Assembly: GCA_035582835.1 (NCBI GenBank)
Contig: JAYKAV010002929.1
Span: forward strand, 135,474 to 199,473
Source: Phoebastria nigripes
Taxonomy: Eukaryota; Chordata; Aves; Procellariiformes; Diomedeidae
Reading direction: 5' to 3'
Length of the DNA: 64,000 nt
The notes under the pieces are model-generated. The model ran no database searches and was not told the DNA's origin. It saw only the letters and a list, made by a program, of their open reading frames with translations. The stretch's first letter is position 1, and the number at the start of each line of letters is the position of its first letter. Below, piece by piece: positions 24,001-36,000 of the stretch. The translations under genes and the position numbers were made by a program.

Positions 24001-27000
24001 AGCTGAAATATTCTATTTACCTGGTGATTTATGAAATGCTACTAATGTACTGAAGATTTCTGCACTGAAATTTTTTCACAGTTACAGCTAAGGTTATAGA
24101 TTTTAAATAAATAACAGAAATGTCCACTGAACTGAAACATCTCTTCAGTTTCTTCCAGTTAGTGATCTGGAGATAGTATAGTGTATGTTTTTCAAATTTA
24201 TCTCNTTATATGTCCTAAAAAGGAACTATTAAACTATAAATCTACCTTATTCACTCAATAAATACCTTTGGTCCTTAAAAGACTGTATACATAGTGTACT
24301 AGTCATAACAGTCTCCCTGTTGAAGTATAAATGTATGTGATGTATTGCACAAATACCTCTCAATAGAATATACCTATCACATCTTTGCTATTGAGACATG
24401 GATTATTTTAGTCTCAGTTTTGGCAACAGTCACTACATGCTATTCTTCTGTTTTTCATAGTTGTATTTTGTTCAGCTTCTTATTTCCAGGCAATAATTTT
24501 GCATATGGATATTAACTTGATATGGCAAATTTTGGGCCAAATTTTGGCCCTTCTGTAAGGGGAGATCTGAAGAAAATAGTCTGCGTTCCTTGTAGGCTGT
24601 GATTGAAGGGAGCATACAAAACATACGATAAGACATATTCAGAGCATTCAACAGTAAAAAAACCACTCATGGGCTTTGTAGGAATCCAGATAAGGCTTCT
24701 GATATGAGCTCTTTGGGGAAACTATTTCAGTGTCGGTGTCAGTGTCCAGAACAACCTCAAAACTGAACAAAATCTAGCATATATCTTTAATTCATGTAAA
24801 TCAGATATGAAGCTAGCTCTAACCACAGATAAACTGAGATTGAGACATAGCTTTCAGTCTGTAACACTTCTGTGGGAAACACACAGTCTAAANGTTTCCC
24901 TTCCCAGCACCATGCAGATTATATCACACCACTGCAGCTCCAGCTTGCTAAGTACCTTTTTTCAGAAGAATCTCTGCCCTTAAACTATATACACTTATAC
25001 TCACAATGACGACCTAGGGCTTGAAGCAAGTGTACTACACCGCTGAGATACTGGTGCCAACATCTCCTCAACATGGCTTTCTGCAGGGCTCCTCCCTGCA
25101 GCACAAGTAGCCACGAAGCACTGCAACAGCAGAGCCAAGTCTGGTCTGGCTGTAATTCCACCTGTACCGCAGGCTTGCGTACTAGAAGACAGACAGCTGG
25201 AGGAGAAAATGTCCTGTGTCCAACCGAGTTCTTACAGCTAGCTACATTACTGTAACTGTTCCAAATGTGTTAGAATTAATTGCGTTTTCATACTGGTAAC
25301 ATCTTGTGCAACTAGTTATTAAAAATCTACTCCTGAATTCAATGTATGTAAAAAAAATTCTTACCAAAATTCTCCCAGAATAGGGTTAGGGCTTCTCCAT
25401 GATGAGTTAGGTCACCTGTAATCGGCACCTCTCAATTACTTACAGTCTTAACCACACCTGAAAAGAGTGCCTATAAAGCACAGTGTTTCCATCCTTCCTG
25501 TCCTCCACTGAGCAGAAAGTTACAGTTCTTAGTATCTATTTTTCACAGGTTTTCATTTTGTCTTCAAGCTGAAAATTCAGAGTGTAGCCCAGCAGCTGAG
25601 ATCGAAGCCAATTACAACATTTTAGGATTTTCTCATTTCCAGTTTCATTTACAGCACCTGCTATTATTTTGAAATTGCCATTTCCCATCTTGCTGTTTAA
25701 TCACAATCCTCCACTGCTGATGACTTCCAGAATGATTTGTTTTGTTGTGATTCTTGATGTAACACACTTTTGTCTTTCCTGCACTGTGTCATCGCAGTTT
25801 GCTACTAGTGGACTTGCTTTGAAAATGTACATTCTGTCTTACGCTTGCTACTGACATGCTGTTTTCTAAAAAGGCTTTCGGAGCTGCTGGCAGCACTGAA
25901 TCCAGCAGCCATGACAGACATATTGACAGCAGCAGTATTTTTTCCTTTCTCTGAAACACAGCTCAGGAGGGAAATTGTGTTGGTAAGGCACTTCTATATC
26001 CTTGAAGGACCTTAATCTAATTCATAAGAGAAAAATGCTCTCTGCAATCTATAAATACTACCTGTTACACAAATAAAAAAAAGCTGTACGCTAATCAGCA
26101 ATATACTGATCATAAAACCTCAGAAAAGTAGAAACTCTTTGTTATGATATTCTGACTTTTCTTCACAGCAAGCTAGGTCTCGATGACAGACAGCATTCTG
26201 GATTTGAAATATAAATGATGCGGGAAGCACCACTACTTACAGCTTGCTCCATGCTTTCCACCATAAGACTTTGTTTTGCTTTGGCTGCCAAACCTTAACC
26301 ATGTGAGTTGAACTTGTTCCTGCTAGACAGTCGTCTCTGGTTGTTTTGCTTTCTCCATTGATTTGTTGCCAAATCAATGTCAGCTTAAACAGCATAACCA
26401 TTTTTGAGAGTGAGGGTAAGGAGAAAAGGTTTCTCCATATCAAAAAATATATAGAAATATTTATGTAGAGAGAGTGTAGCTTTTCTTCTTAAAAGTTTGG
26501 AAGAGTAGGGGCAGGAACTTGATTTAACCAGAAGCTGCCCTTTCTGTCTAGCTTGTGACTTTTCCACTCGATGAAAATCCACCCAACTTTCACCAAATTG
26601 CCAAGACCCTGAAAATTGTCAGTTCATAGTGTAGAGATTTGCATGTGCCTTATTACGCGGAAATCCAGAGATATCATCCCACTGGATTCCCTGAAACTGG
26701 GAGTGCAAAGTTCTCTGCAATTGCAGACCAGAGCTAGCAGTCAAAGGCCAGAGCCAAAAACTGAAATCAAGACTTAGCAGAGGTCTGATTTTTTATTCTA
26801 TCAATGTTATCCAAGAAGAAAACTTAGTAACCTCAATGAAGGTTGGACTAGAGTTGGATACGACTGGCATGACCGTGTGACACGTTACTACACATGTAAA
26901 CTACCCGAGTTTTAATCACCAGATACACACTACACCAAAAAAAAAAAAAGTGTAAAGAAAAAAAAAGAATAGCTTAAAGAAGAGCATTAAGGTAATAAAT

Positions 27001-27329
27001 GGAATCTTTCTAATACGTTAAGCACCCATACTATTCACTAAAAAAAAATGTTTTTCAGTGGATCTGCTTTGAAGTTGAGTTAAACCCCCTTACTTTCAGT
27101 TCTTCCATTGTTCCAGCTGACAATATGACTTCTCTGTTCTCTTGTCACCTTTGATTCACTGCTCAAACCATCCCTTTCTCCTGCCCCCTTTTATACCATT
27201 ATATTGAATATAGCTAATTTATTTTAAGAGAAAAGTGGTAAAATGGTGTGAACACTTTCCCAATCTACACAACTTGCTTTTACTTTCTTTATTCCTATCT
27301 GTCAAAGAATTNTAACCAAATTCTCCCAT

Positions 27330-28130
27330 AAGAAATTTGAAAGCTTATCTCCTCACCTCCACCTCCAAATCCTCTCCTCCCCTCTCAAGCATTTCCTGAT
27401 TCTTCTCTCATTCATATCTGTTCCCTCTGTTTTTCTTCTTGGTCTTCTCCTTCTTTGTCTCTTCTTTGTCTAATTAAGGATGAAAATAAATCTCTTATCC
27501 TTACAAACTTCATTTCTTGCCTATTTCCCTCACAGTTACCAGCCCATCTTCTTTATAATTTTTAAATCCTTCAATGTTCAGCTTACAGCCCCTGTCAGAA
27601 GCTCCCTTATTCCATCTACCATTTCTCCAGTTCAACTTCTGTCTCTTAAATTTCACAGAATAAAACTGTTCATATCCAAGTGGCCAATTATCTCTTCTTA
27701 GCTAAAACTATCCCTAACATGCATTGTGCTCCTCAAGTGTCTCTGGTTCAGTAAATCATCTTCTTGAAGTTTTGTTAGCCAGTGTTTCCCATGAGGCTGT
27801 CCTCTTTACATTCTTCTTCCATGAAATGCATTCCTCCAACATTTTATGAATGCTCCATAGGCCTCTAAACTGATCAATCTTCCCTCTCCATAGCCTTATC
27901 TAGATAATCTCCTCCACAAACAACAAAGTCAGGTATTGACAGATGTAGTCAGACCTATCGCTTTCTACACAAAAACCATCCCTTCCTTCTGGTATCTCCC
28001 CACAGGTGTGTAGTCACCAACCCAAACAGATCTAAACCAGAGCTTTTTTCCATAAGCCCTCCTTGCTCCTTCGTCTCTTGACTGCTGTTGACATCATCAG
28101 TGCAGCTTTGTCCTTTAGGACCATACCAAT
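27330..28130 (+). repeat. Pyrimidine-rich, strand-asymmetric block
   Basis: From about 27,330 to 27,480 roughly three quarters or more of plus-strand bases are C or T (runs such as CCTCTCCTCCCCTCTC and TTTTTCTTCTTGGTCTTCTC). A weaker excess continues to about 28,130. The block may be an old unnamed repeat or a decayed CT tract. No family was recognised. Confidence 0.6.
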
Positions 28131-28890
28131 GACATTCTTGATTTGCACATCTTTCGTTTTGGAGAGAAATTCCATATACTTTTCGTGGCTTATCCATTTA
28201 CAAACCCTTTGCTGATAGCTAATAACTATTTGACAAGAAAGTGGGGCACAAACACCAGCACCTGTGCCTCCTTAATTTCTAAGACCTCTTTTAGCAGCAT
28301 ATTCCAACCTGCTTACACAGTATCTTGCAGGTGGTTACTATATGGGCTCTGGTTTCTCTATGGAAATTGCACAAGCTGCTTGCTTTCACTTTAAAAGCCA
28401 TTTGTGGCCCCATCGTCCTGCTTATCATCTTTTATTCACTGCTGATCGGTGACTCCCGTTTTCAAACAGCTCATAATGCTAACCTCCAGCGNGCACTTGG
28501 TAAATTTTGAAACAAGTTTGCCCTATCCCACTTCTCATTCTTGGGAGTAGCACCTAGTAAATATCTACCATTCTATTTCAAAAGCTTTCTTTAAACACCC
28601 TGTGTTCACCATGCCTACAGTGAACTTGACAAGGGTAGGCCGAGGAAGGGTAAGTTAGGCTCCTGAGATTGTTGTCTACCAAGGTGAATATTACTCTACT
28701 TACTTCCTTACACTCCTGGTTCTAAATTATATTTCAATCACAAGCTTTTTGAGGACTGAATTTCTGATCTATGTTTGTTTACATAATAGCATGCCACCTA
28801 CAACTAGGTTGAAATAGTACAAAAAATACAGAAAAGGCGGCATTCTTCTTAGGACCTCTTGGTTGTTTATTGTATGTTACTTTTTGTTAC

Positions 28891-28895
28891 AGTGT
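28891..28895. repeat. Target-site duplication, left copy (AGTGT)
   Basis: AGTGT stands immediately before the TGTGG end of the LTR, and the same five bases follow its ...TACA end at 30048-30052. A 5-bp duplication is the integration footprint expected of ERVL-type and some other avian retroviral elements, and it fixes the LTR ends to the base. Confidence 0.85.
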
Positions 28896-29078
28896 TGTGG
28901 TGGGTTGACCCTGGACGGATGCCAGGTGCCCACCAAAGCCACTCTATCACTCCCCTCCTCAGCTGGACAGGGGAGAGAAAATATAATGAAAGGCTNGTGG
29001 GTCGAGATAAGGACATGGAGATCACTCACCAATTACCGTCACAGGCAAAACAGGCTTGACTTGGGGAAATTAGTTTAA

Positions 29079-29084
29079 TTTATT
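29079..29084 (-). promoter_or_regulatory. LTR polyadenylation signal AATAAA
   Basis: TTTATT on the plus strand reads AATAAA on the LTR sense strand, about 180 bp from the LTR 3' end. Its place after the TATA-like box and before a short terminal segment fits the R/U5 boundary of an LTR. Confidence 0.6.
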
Positions 29085-29310
29085 GCCAATCAAATCAGAG
29101 TAGCATAATGAGAAATAAAACCAAATCTTAAAAAAACATCTTCCTCCCTCCCCTCCCTTCTTCCCGGGCTCAACTTTACTCATGATTTTCTCTACCTTCT
29201 CCCCCCAAGCGGCGCAGGGGGACGGGGAATGGGGGTTGCGGTCAGTTCATCACACGTTGTTTCTGGTGCTCCTTCCTCCTCAGGGGGAGGACTCCTCACA
29301 CTCTTCCCCT

Positions 29311-29740
29311 GCTCCAGCGTGGGGTCCCTCCCACAGGAGACAGTCCTCCACGAACTGCTCCAGCNTGAGTCCTTCCCACGGGCTGCAGTTCTTCACGAAC
29401 NGCTCCAGTGTGGGTCCTTTCCACAGGGTGCAGTCCTTCAGGAACAGGCTCCTCCAGCGTGGGTCCCCTGTGGGGTCCCAAGTCCTGACAGCAAACCTGC
29501 TCCAGCGTGGGCTCCTCTCTCCACGGGACCACAGGTCCTGCCAGGAGCCGGCTCCAGTGCGGGCTTCCCACAGGGTCACAGCCTCCTTCGGTGCACATCT
29601 ACCTGCTCTGGTGTGGGGTCCTCCATGGGCTGCAGGTGGATATCTGCTCCACTGTGGACCTCCATGGGCTGCAGGAGGACAGCCTGCCTCACCATGGTCT
29701 TCACCACTGGCTGCAGGGGAATCTCTGCTCCGGCGCCTGG
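29311..29740 (-). repeat. Internal degenerate tandem array of the LTR
   Basis: On the plus strand a motif close to GCTCCAGCGTGGG recurs with starts at 29311, 29357, 29402, 29448, 29499, 29551, 29604, 29645 and 29727. The spacing is 46, 45, 46, 51, 52, 53, 41 and 82 bp. Most units continue with a TCCCACRGG-like and GCAGTCCT-like segment. The array is nearly free of stop codons on both strands, so several overlapping open frames of 77-100 codons on the minus strand and up to 210 on the plus strand appear here. They are by-products of the repeat rather than evidence of a protein. Confidence 0.85.
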
Positions 29741-29857
29741 AGCATCTCCTCCCCCTCCTTCTTCACTGACCTTGGTGTCTGCAGAGTTATTTCTCTCAAG
29801 TATTCTCACTCCTCTGTCTGGCTGCANTTGCTGTTGTGTGGCAACTTTTTCCCCTTC

Positions 29858-29865
29858 TTAAATAT
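29858..29865 (-). promoter_or_regulatory. TATA-like box of the LTR
   Basis: On the minus strand the sequence reads ATATTTAA, about 180 bp from the LTR 5' end. It is the best candidate for the core promoter and would start transcripts around 29830 toward lower coordinates. Activity cannot be judged from sequence. Confidence 0.5.
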
Positions 29866-30047
29866 GTTATCCAAGAGGCACTACCACAGTCGCTGATGGG
29901 CTCGGCCTTGGCCAGCAGTGGTGGGTCCATCTTGGAGCCGGCTGGCATTGGCTCTATTGGACATAGGGGAAGCTTCTAGCAGCTTCTCACAGAAGCCACC
30001 CCTGTAGCTTCCAGTACCCAAAAACCTTGCCATGCAAACCCAATACA

Positions 30048-30052
30048 AGTGT
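30048..30052. repeat. Target-site duplication, right copy (AGTGT)
   Basis: Identical to the five bases at 28891-28895; marks the right edge of the solo LTR. Confidence 0.85.
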
Positions 30053-33000
30053 CATGAGTCAGACACAATCTTGCAGATATCGAAAGGAAGGTCTGAAGAG
30101 TCAAGTGAACGAAAATCACCCTACAAAATTAGATTTTTATTCCTCACTCTGCCACAAAGTTTTTATGTGTTCATAGGCCAGTCACTTGAGGCCAGCCTTT
30201 CAGATGTGACCACTAATTTTATGCTTTCCCTTTTTTACATCTCTGACCTGAAAACTTAATGACCTCATTTACACAAGTCCCAGGCATTCTGAGAACAGAG
30301 TGAGGCAAAGGTCTTTTGGAAAAGGAAAGTCATCATTCTGTGTCATAAGGTTGTATCATAGCCAGAACTGAGGAAAAATTGCACCTTTTTTTTTAACTGT
30401 TAGCATTTCATCTTGTTACTAAGCAAAACCAAGAGTCAAAATAGTAAATACTCTTGCAAAGCTAAAAATGAAAAATGGAATTTAACTGATCAAAATATTT
30501 CATGTAAATACCTACAAAGAGTTTCAACTCTGAGGGTTTTTTTTTCCATTTTGATAAAGTTTTGATTAAATTTTAAAAGTAAAATTATTTCAAATCTCAA
30601 AATGGAATTATTTTATTTTGAAAATAAAACTGGAATTACTCAAGTGCTCCTTTTTCACTTGCAAGGATATTTAAGACTACAAATACCACGGAAACTGATC
30701 ATTTTTTGAAACACTTTGTTTCAAATAGAAAAAAAAACCTCTCCAGGATTTGTAACCATAATAAATACACATTTTCTAACTTTTGAGTACTTGACTTTAC
30801 AACCTGAATCTTTTCTTTATACATGGAAATATAAGAATGTGTATGTGCACTTATATACTGAATACAATTTCACTTGATCAATAACTTTTTAAAAATCATT
30901 GCCTTCAATTCAGGGTCACAAAGTTATATCCACACTTAAAATAAAACATTCTGGGGACTGTGCTCTGGTCCTGATGACAACTGGCATAGGAAACTCTCTT
31001 ACCTGCCTAGCCCCAAAACAGAGCAGCTACACTTTGAATACTTATTGAATAGCGCCTGGCTGTTACATGGAAGACTGTTTTTTAACTTAGGCCACTACCA
31101 TGAAAAGGACCACAGAAAGAGCTTAACAGTCCAGACAACGATAAAACAGTGCTCGTATATTAGCCTAAACTTAGCATAAGCACACATAAACTTAGCTATT
31201 ATGTTTGTAAAACATATACTTCCTTGTTTATCACTCCATCTGAAGCTGCATTAAAGCTACTGGGAATTAACTGCACTGATTCTGAATTAGATGAACAAAC
31301 ATTTGAGAAAGAGAGAGTAGCACATTACTGAGTCATTTTTTTCATTGCCATACAGCTTTTTCCTACATGGGTAGGATTTTGCTGTAATCTTGTTTATAAA
31401 AATAGCTCACTTATTATTGGTTCCATTTTTTTTAAACCAAGGAAAAATGACTTTTATATCAATAAAGCTTCCAACAGAGACACACTATTTGTGCATACAG
31501 TTCTGATAAAGTACTTATTCCCATAGATATTGAAAATGTACTCTCTCATTCTGATTATATATTAGTAAAGAAAGTAGTGGTTTGACAAAGAGAAGCAAAT
31601 TATAAATTCATGTGTAAAACTTTACAATAGGCTTGTTTGATTGTAAATGGAAGCAAAAAGCTGATGCTTAGAGTATGCCTGTTAGTTATACCATATCTAA
31701 TGTGTTCAGTGTCTTTAAACCAATAAAAAGCATTGTTTTACAGATCACTAGCTCTTTATAACCTCTGACTGATGAAATTAAGTTTTATGCATTGCTTCTG
31801 GTTTTCCTTTTTGAAGCATTTACAGGGCATGAAGAGAACTGGGAGTCTTAGAATGTGAACCAAAGCAGTCCAGTACATAGGGCAGAGAGCCCCCTTGGGC
31901 TAGCTGATCAGACCACAGACATACATCTGAAATCTCAGTCCTGCTTAGCACTGCAACCATATTCCTACGCCCACTTGGGAGAAAAAAATAAAAAACAAAA
32001 AACAACCAAACACAAAAAACCTGAAAGCCTATTCTGAGAATTCTGACAAATGAACAATAAGAAAATTATTTAGACATCATTAGCTTCTTGGGTTCTCTGG
32101 CCATTGAAAGAGAAGGAGGTAGTAATGGTGTCCCTTTCAGTTTTTCAAGTTTGAATGCTTGCACAAGGAATGGGAGACCTGAGTTCAGAATATTTTTTTC
32201 ATCGTCAGATAATTTAAACACTCTTTTGCACATGGATATCCTAGCAGTGAGCCTGTGGGGAGTATTCACCATGCCTCTCCATAAAACAGAGTTCAAGATT
32301 TGCTACAATGCAATGATGGAGCAAGACTGAACATGACTACACATTGGATGTGGCAATCTCAGCTGTGAAGGAAGAGCCCTGTATCTGGTCTCTGCTATAA
32401 CGACCATTTATTTGTTTTATCTAATGAATAGTTAATATGTGTGTGTGTGTATGAATATATGTTTATACATGGAACAAGTAGCATGTGGATTCTAAGTGGG
32501 TTTAGTTGGGAGACAAATGCTAAATGGCTTAGCCCAAGGTAATTCTCAAGTTGCACAAAAGCAGCAAGATGTCTAGAGGGTAGAGGCTTTTATTACTATT
32601 ACTTTTCAAGTGTTCAGTCACTTCAAAGAAGAAGTGGCAGCAGATAGAGTGTTTGGGGTTTTTGTTTTTTTGAACTGTGTCTTCAGTTTATTCACCTTTA
32701 CTCAGCCACAGCTCTGTGAGGTGTTTAAATTATTAAATAAGTCTAATAATTATGATGTTTCTCTTCTGCCTGCTGAAGTAGAGAACAGTGAGGAATGAAT
32801 GAATGTATCAGTAAGACTCCTAGTCTTCTGTTCAGTGTTTTTAACGCTACACACTTTAAATTTAAGCTGACATAAAATACATGATAAAAAAATTTAAATA
32901 TACCCTGACTTCAGTTCATCAGTAATAGTTAAGTTGTAAAACAAGGGGAAATGAAATTACTTCATCTGATACTGCTTCAAATTCCCACTTCCAAAGGGCA

Positions 33001-36000
33001 TTGTTCACTCTTACTATGCAACAAGGGATTGTTTCAGCCCACATAGTGTGGTGAGTGTTGCAGCATTATGACTTATACTGAGTGGTTAGGTTGTTACAGC
33101 TGCAATAATTCAAAAATACAGTCAGCTCTGAATTATCCCTGACTAGTTTATCTAAACTGCACATGTTAAGACTTCCAACTTGGCTCTGTACATTGCCACC
33201 TTAGGTCCAGTTTGGTTTATAAGCTCATAAGGTTGGCACTGTAGTTTCCAGAAGATTTATTAGCGAGGGTATAGTGCAATGCAAATACACATAGCCAGCC
33301 CAGGTTTCCTCCTTTCCATGGGAAAGTAATTGGCATCACCAGTAGAGGAGGAAGGAAAAAAGGGAGATGGAAGGTTTTGAGGCACTCTGTACTAAAAAAA
33401 TATACCAAATACAGATGAGATTAAGGTTTGGCTATGGAGAAATTTGGCACATAACTACAAAAGACACAGACATACTCAAAGTAGCTTCCATCTAGGTAGC
33501 AGAGATAACAGCAATGAAGACAGAGTGGCAACAGTGCTGCAGGGACCCTACATTTGCTAGCTTGCACAAGCAATCCTCAGCTATCTTCACTGCTATTTCT
33601 ACCCAAGTAATATTAAAGCCATGCAAGGACATGCTTGTATGTGGTGACAGACTAATCCTCAGTGCCTGTTCTGTCCCCTTCTTAAATGTACATATGGAAA
33701 GGTAAAAGATTAAAAGGCTGTTAAGAGTAAAGGCATGTTTGTTGCAGCACAACCCCTGGTTCATCAGGGATCCAGTTCAAGCACCTTACGCTCCTCTGTG
33801 ATCTTCATGTGTAGATTTTCTGTCCATGGAAACCAAACTGTGATGATGGTAGTAATCATTCACACTTACCCAAATATGGAGGCAGGACATAATTGGGCAC
33901 ATGCTTTGTGGTGCCTCTGAGTCCCCTGCTTTCCATATAATGAAAGAAGCATAAAAGACCAAAGAAAAAAGTGAATTGGGCAATACGGAGATTAAAGTTG
34001 ACCTGACCTAGAACTAAATGAAAATTTCCTGCAAAAAGTATCATTTTTCCTGGGGAATCTTAATTTCAGCAGAACACCACTGCCTGGCAGGAAAATGTTT
34101 CATATGCAAAGTGTATCATCAGCCTTTGTGAGAAAAAAGCAATTTTACAGATGCACAGGTATACTTAAGAAACAGATTCATTTGACACACCAAATCCTCA
34201 TCTTTCTTTGTCCACGTTACATACATTATAGCTTTTTGGCACTGCAGTGAAAGAGACTCATGAGATTCATGAGAATTTTCTCTTAAAGTAAAACTTGTTG
34301 GAAGGAATTAAATGAAACAGTTTGTGATTAGCATTTGCTTTACATGACAAACGTAAGGGCTTTAACTGAATACAAACAAAATAAACGACAAAAAAAGTTT
34401 TCTATTCTTTTTAACTGGCCATTATTAGATCCTGTTTTTTTTATTAATATCTCAATATTTTCAAAGAAAAAAAAATCCATCCATCTCTATTCCCCGTTTC
34501 AAAAAATGGTCTACCCATCTTTCATACTATGCTTTTTGCTCTCATTTCTTATGTTATTTCATTCCATTTTTATAGCAGTATCTTTGAAATGACTTAGATT
34601 GACTTAGCCTTATACACTGGTCTGTGTCCTTTAGTCAGAGTGTAATCTAATGCAGAGACTAATGATGAAAGATTTAATTGCCGATGGATCTTTTAATGAT
34701 TTGTTTCTCTTCCCAGTGTTTTTAGTAGTGGTAGCATTAATGAGGATACTTCCTGAGATTCCTTCACAAAGAAGATATTTATATAAAAATATACAGTAAC
34801 TATCAGATTAGTGGTCTTTCTGCAGTACTGTTTCTTCTTATGTGTAGGAAATTATTCTCTGACCTGAGAGGAATAATTCTCTCATCCACTCCAACCTTGT
34901 TATCCAAGGATTACAATCTTGGAGACGCAAAGATGCAAAAGCTGCATTCTGCCAGACATAAAAATAAAATAGAAGTAAAGGAGACACAATGTAGTTATCA
35001 CGCAACAGGAGCAGCACCAGTGAACAAAGGGACCACAATGATGCACTCCAGAGTGAAAACCAGACCAATTATCAGCCACAGGATATTTAGGATATTTATG
35101 ATAGAAAGACTAAAAAGAAAACAATTAAATAGGTTTTCTTTTAAATGAGGGGTTTTGTGCTAAAAATAAGCCAATTTGCTTCAATAAACCCTGAAATTCA
35201 CTCTAGTTTTCATTGAAGACTTGATATAACTCAGATTTTACTTTTTAATATATCTACATTACTGCCATTTATCCTCTGATGGAACTATAAAAAGATATTA
35301 AATTATCCAGATTTCTGATATGGATAACTACTGCTCAGAGGGTATCTAAATGTCTAACTGATTAACCTTAAAACCTAAATGAAATGACTAAGGTGGGATG
35401 CTTGTCTCCACATAAAATTAATGGAGAAAGTTAAGATCCTACATGAGCTGAAGTCTGTTTTAGGTACTNTGGTTTTGCCACAGAAATCAGATCACTGACA
35501 CGGAGTTTGAATCTAGTGAAGATGCGCACTGGAGTCAGATACAGGAGGAGCTCCCAGGTCCTAAACTACAACCACAAATAAAATCATTTTTCTCATTCAT
35601 GACACAGGAAGATAAGGTACTATATGAGGCATTTTAGTTGGATGTATAAAATCAAGTGGTGTGAATGCCTCCCCAGAAGAAATATTCTTTATGACTCAAC
35701 AGTTACTTTGTTTTTCATAGACCTGTGGTAAAGTTCATTATTGCATGTTTTCCACTCAAACTAGAAAGCTACAAGTGGGCATGTGACGAACACTGGAAGA
35801 CAAACATGCACAAGTACATATTGTTCCCAGCATCATATCCTACCATGATATAATAATCCTCATTATACTTTAGTGCTACCTAAAAAGGAAAGAAGCACAG
35901 CAATCAACAATACGTGAAGAGCTGTTCTGCTGAGATCTGCATTTTTGCTGAACTTTGTCATGACCTTGAATGCAAATCAATCTGGGATGCATGTATCCTA

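Larger units (their letters stand above)
17449..28890. other. Non-coding stretch, about 11.4 kb
   Basis: No recognisable gene. Features seen: a purine-rich block on the plus strand at 17,855-18,090; a perfect 10-bp inverted repeat at 18,573-18,604; a 188-codon minus-strand open frame at 20,505-21,071; a short 14-bp-period duplication at about 21,459-21,485; a T15 run at 23,408-23,422; and a pyrimidine-rich block starting at about 27,330. The block 22,740-23,070 is less AT-rich and carries a few CpGs, but shows no intact exon. Single Ns at 23003, 24205, 24893, 27312 and 28492. Confidence 0.55.
28896..30047 (-). mobile_element. Solo LTR of an avian endogenous retrovirus (ERVL-like)
   Basis: The element is 1152 bp and markedly GC-rich. 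It starts TGTGGTGGG and ends CAATACA, so it has TG...CA ends, and the exact 5-bp duplication AGTGT flanks it. Reading on the minus strand is supported by order: a TATA-like ATATTTAA (29858-29865) comes first, and an AATAAA polyadenylation signal (29079-29084) comes near the 3' end. The middle (29311-29740) holds diverged ~45-53-bp repeats. I recognise the sequence as a common bird LTR; the 5-bp footprint suggests class III (ERVL), but the family name is not assigned. There is no gag, pol or env on either side, so it is a solo LTR, formed by recombination between the two LTRs of a former provirus. Five Ns or fewer lie inside, and the copy is otherwise well preserved. Confidence 0.9.

Noticed and set aside
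26840..26890. GGTTGGACTAGA as a CR1 3'-UTR fragment
   Set aside because: Only about 12 bases agree, and the following words do not continue as CR1.
29182..29896. Plus-strand frames of 129-210 codons
   Set aside because: They lie antisense to the solo LTR and run through its stop-poor tandem array; no host gene is supported.
32066..32330. Overlapping frames of 76 and 80 codons on opposite strands
   Set aside because: No recognisable motif; length within what random AT-rich DNA gives.
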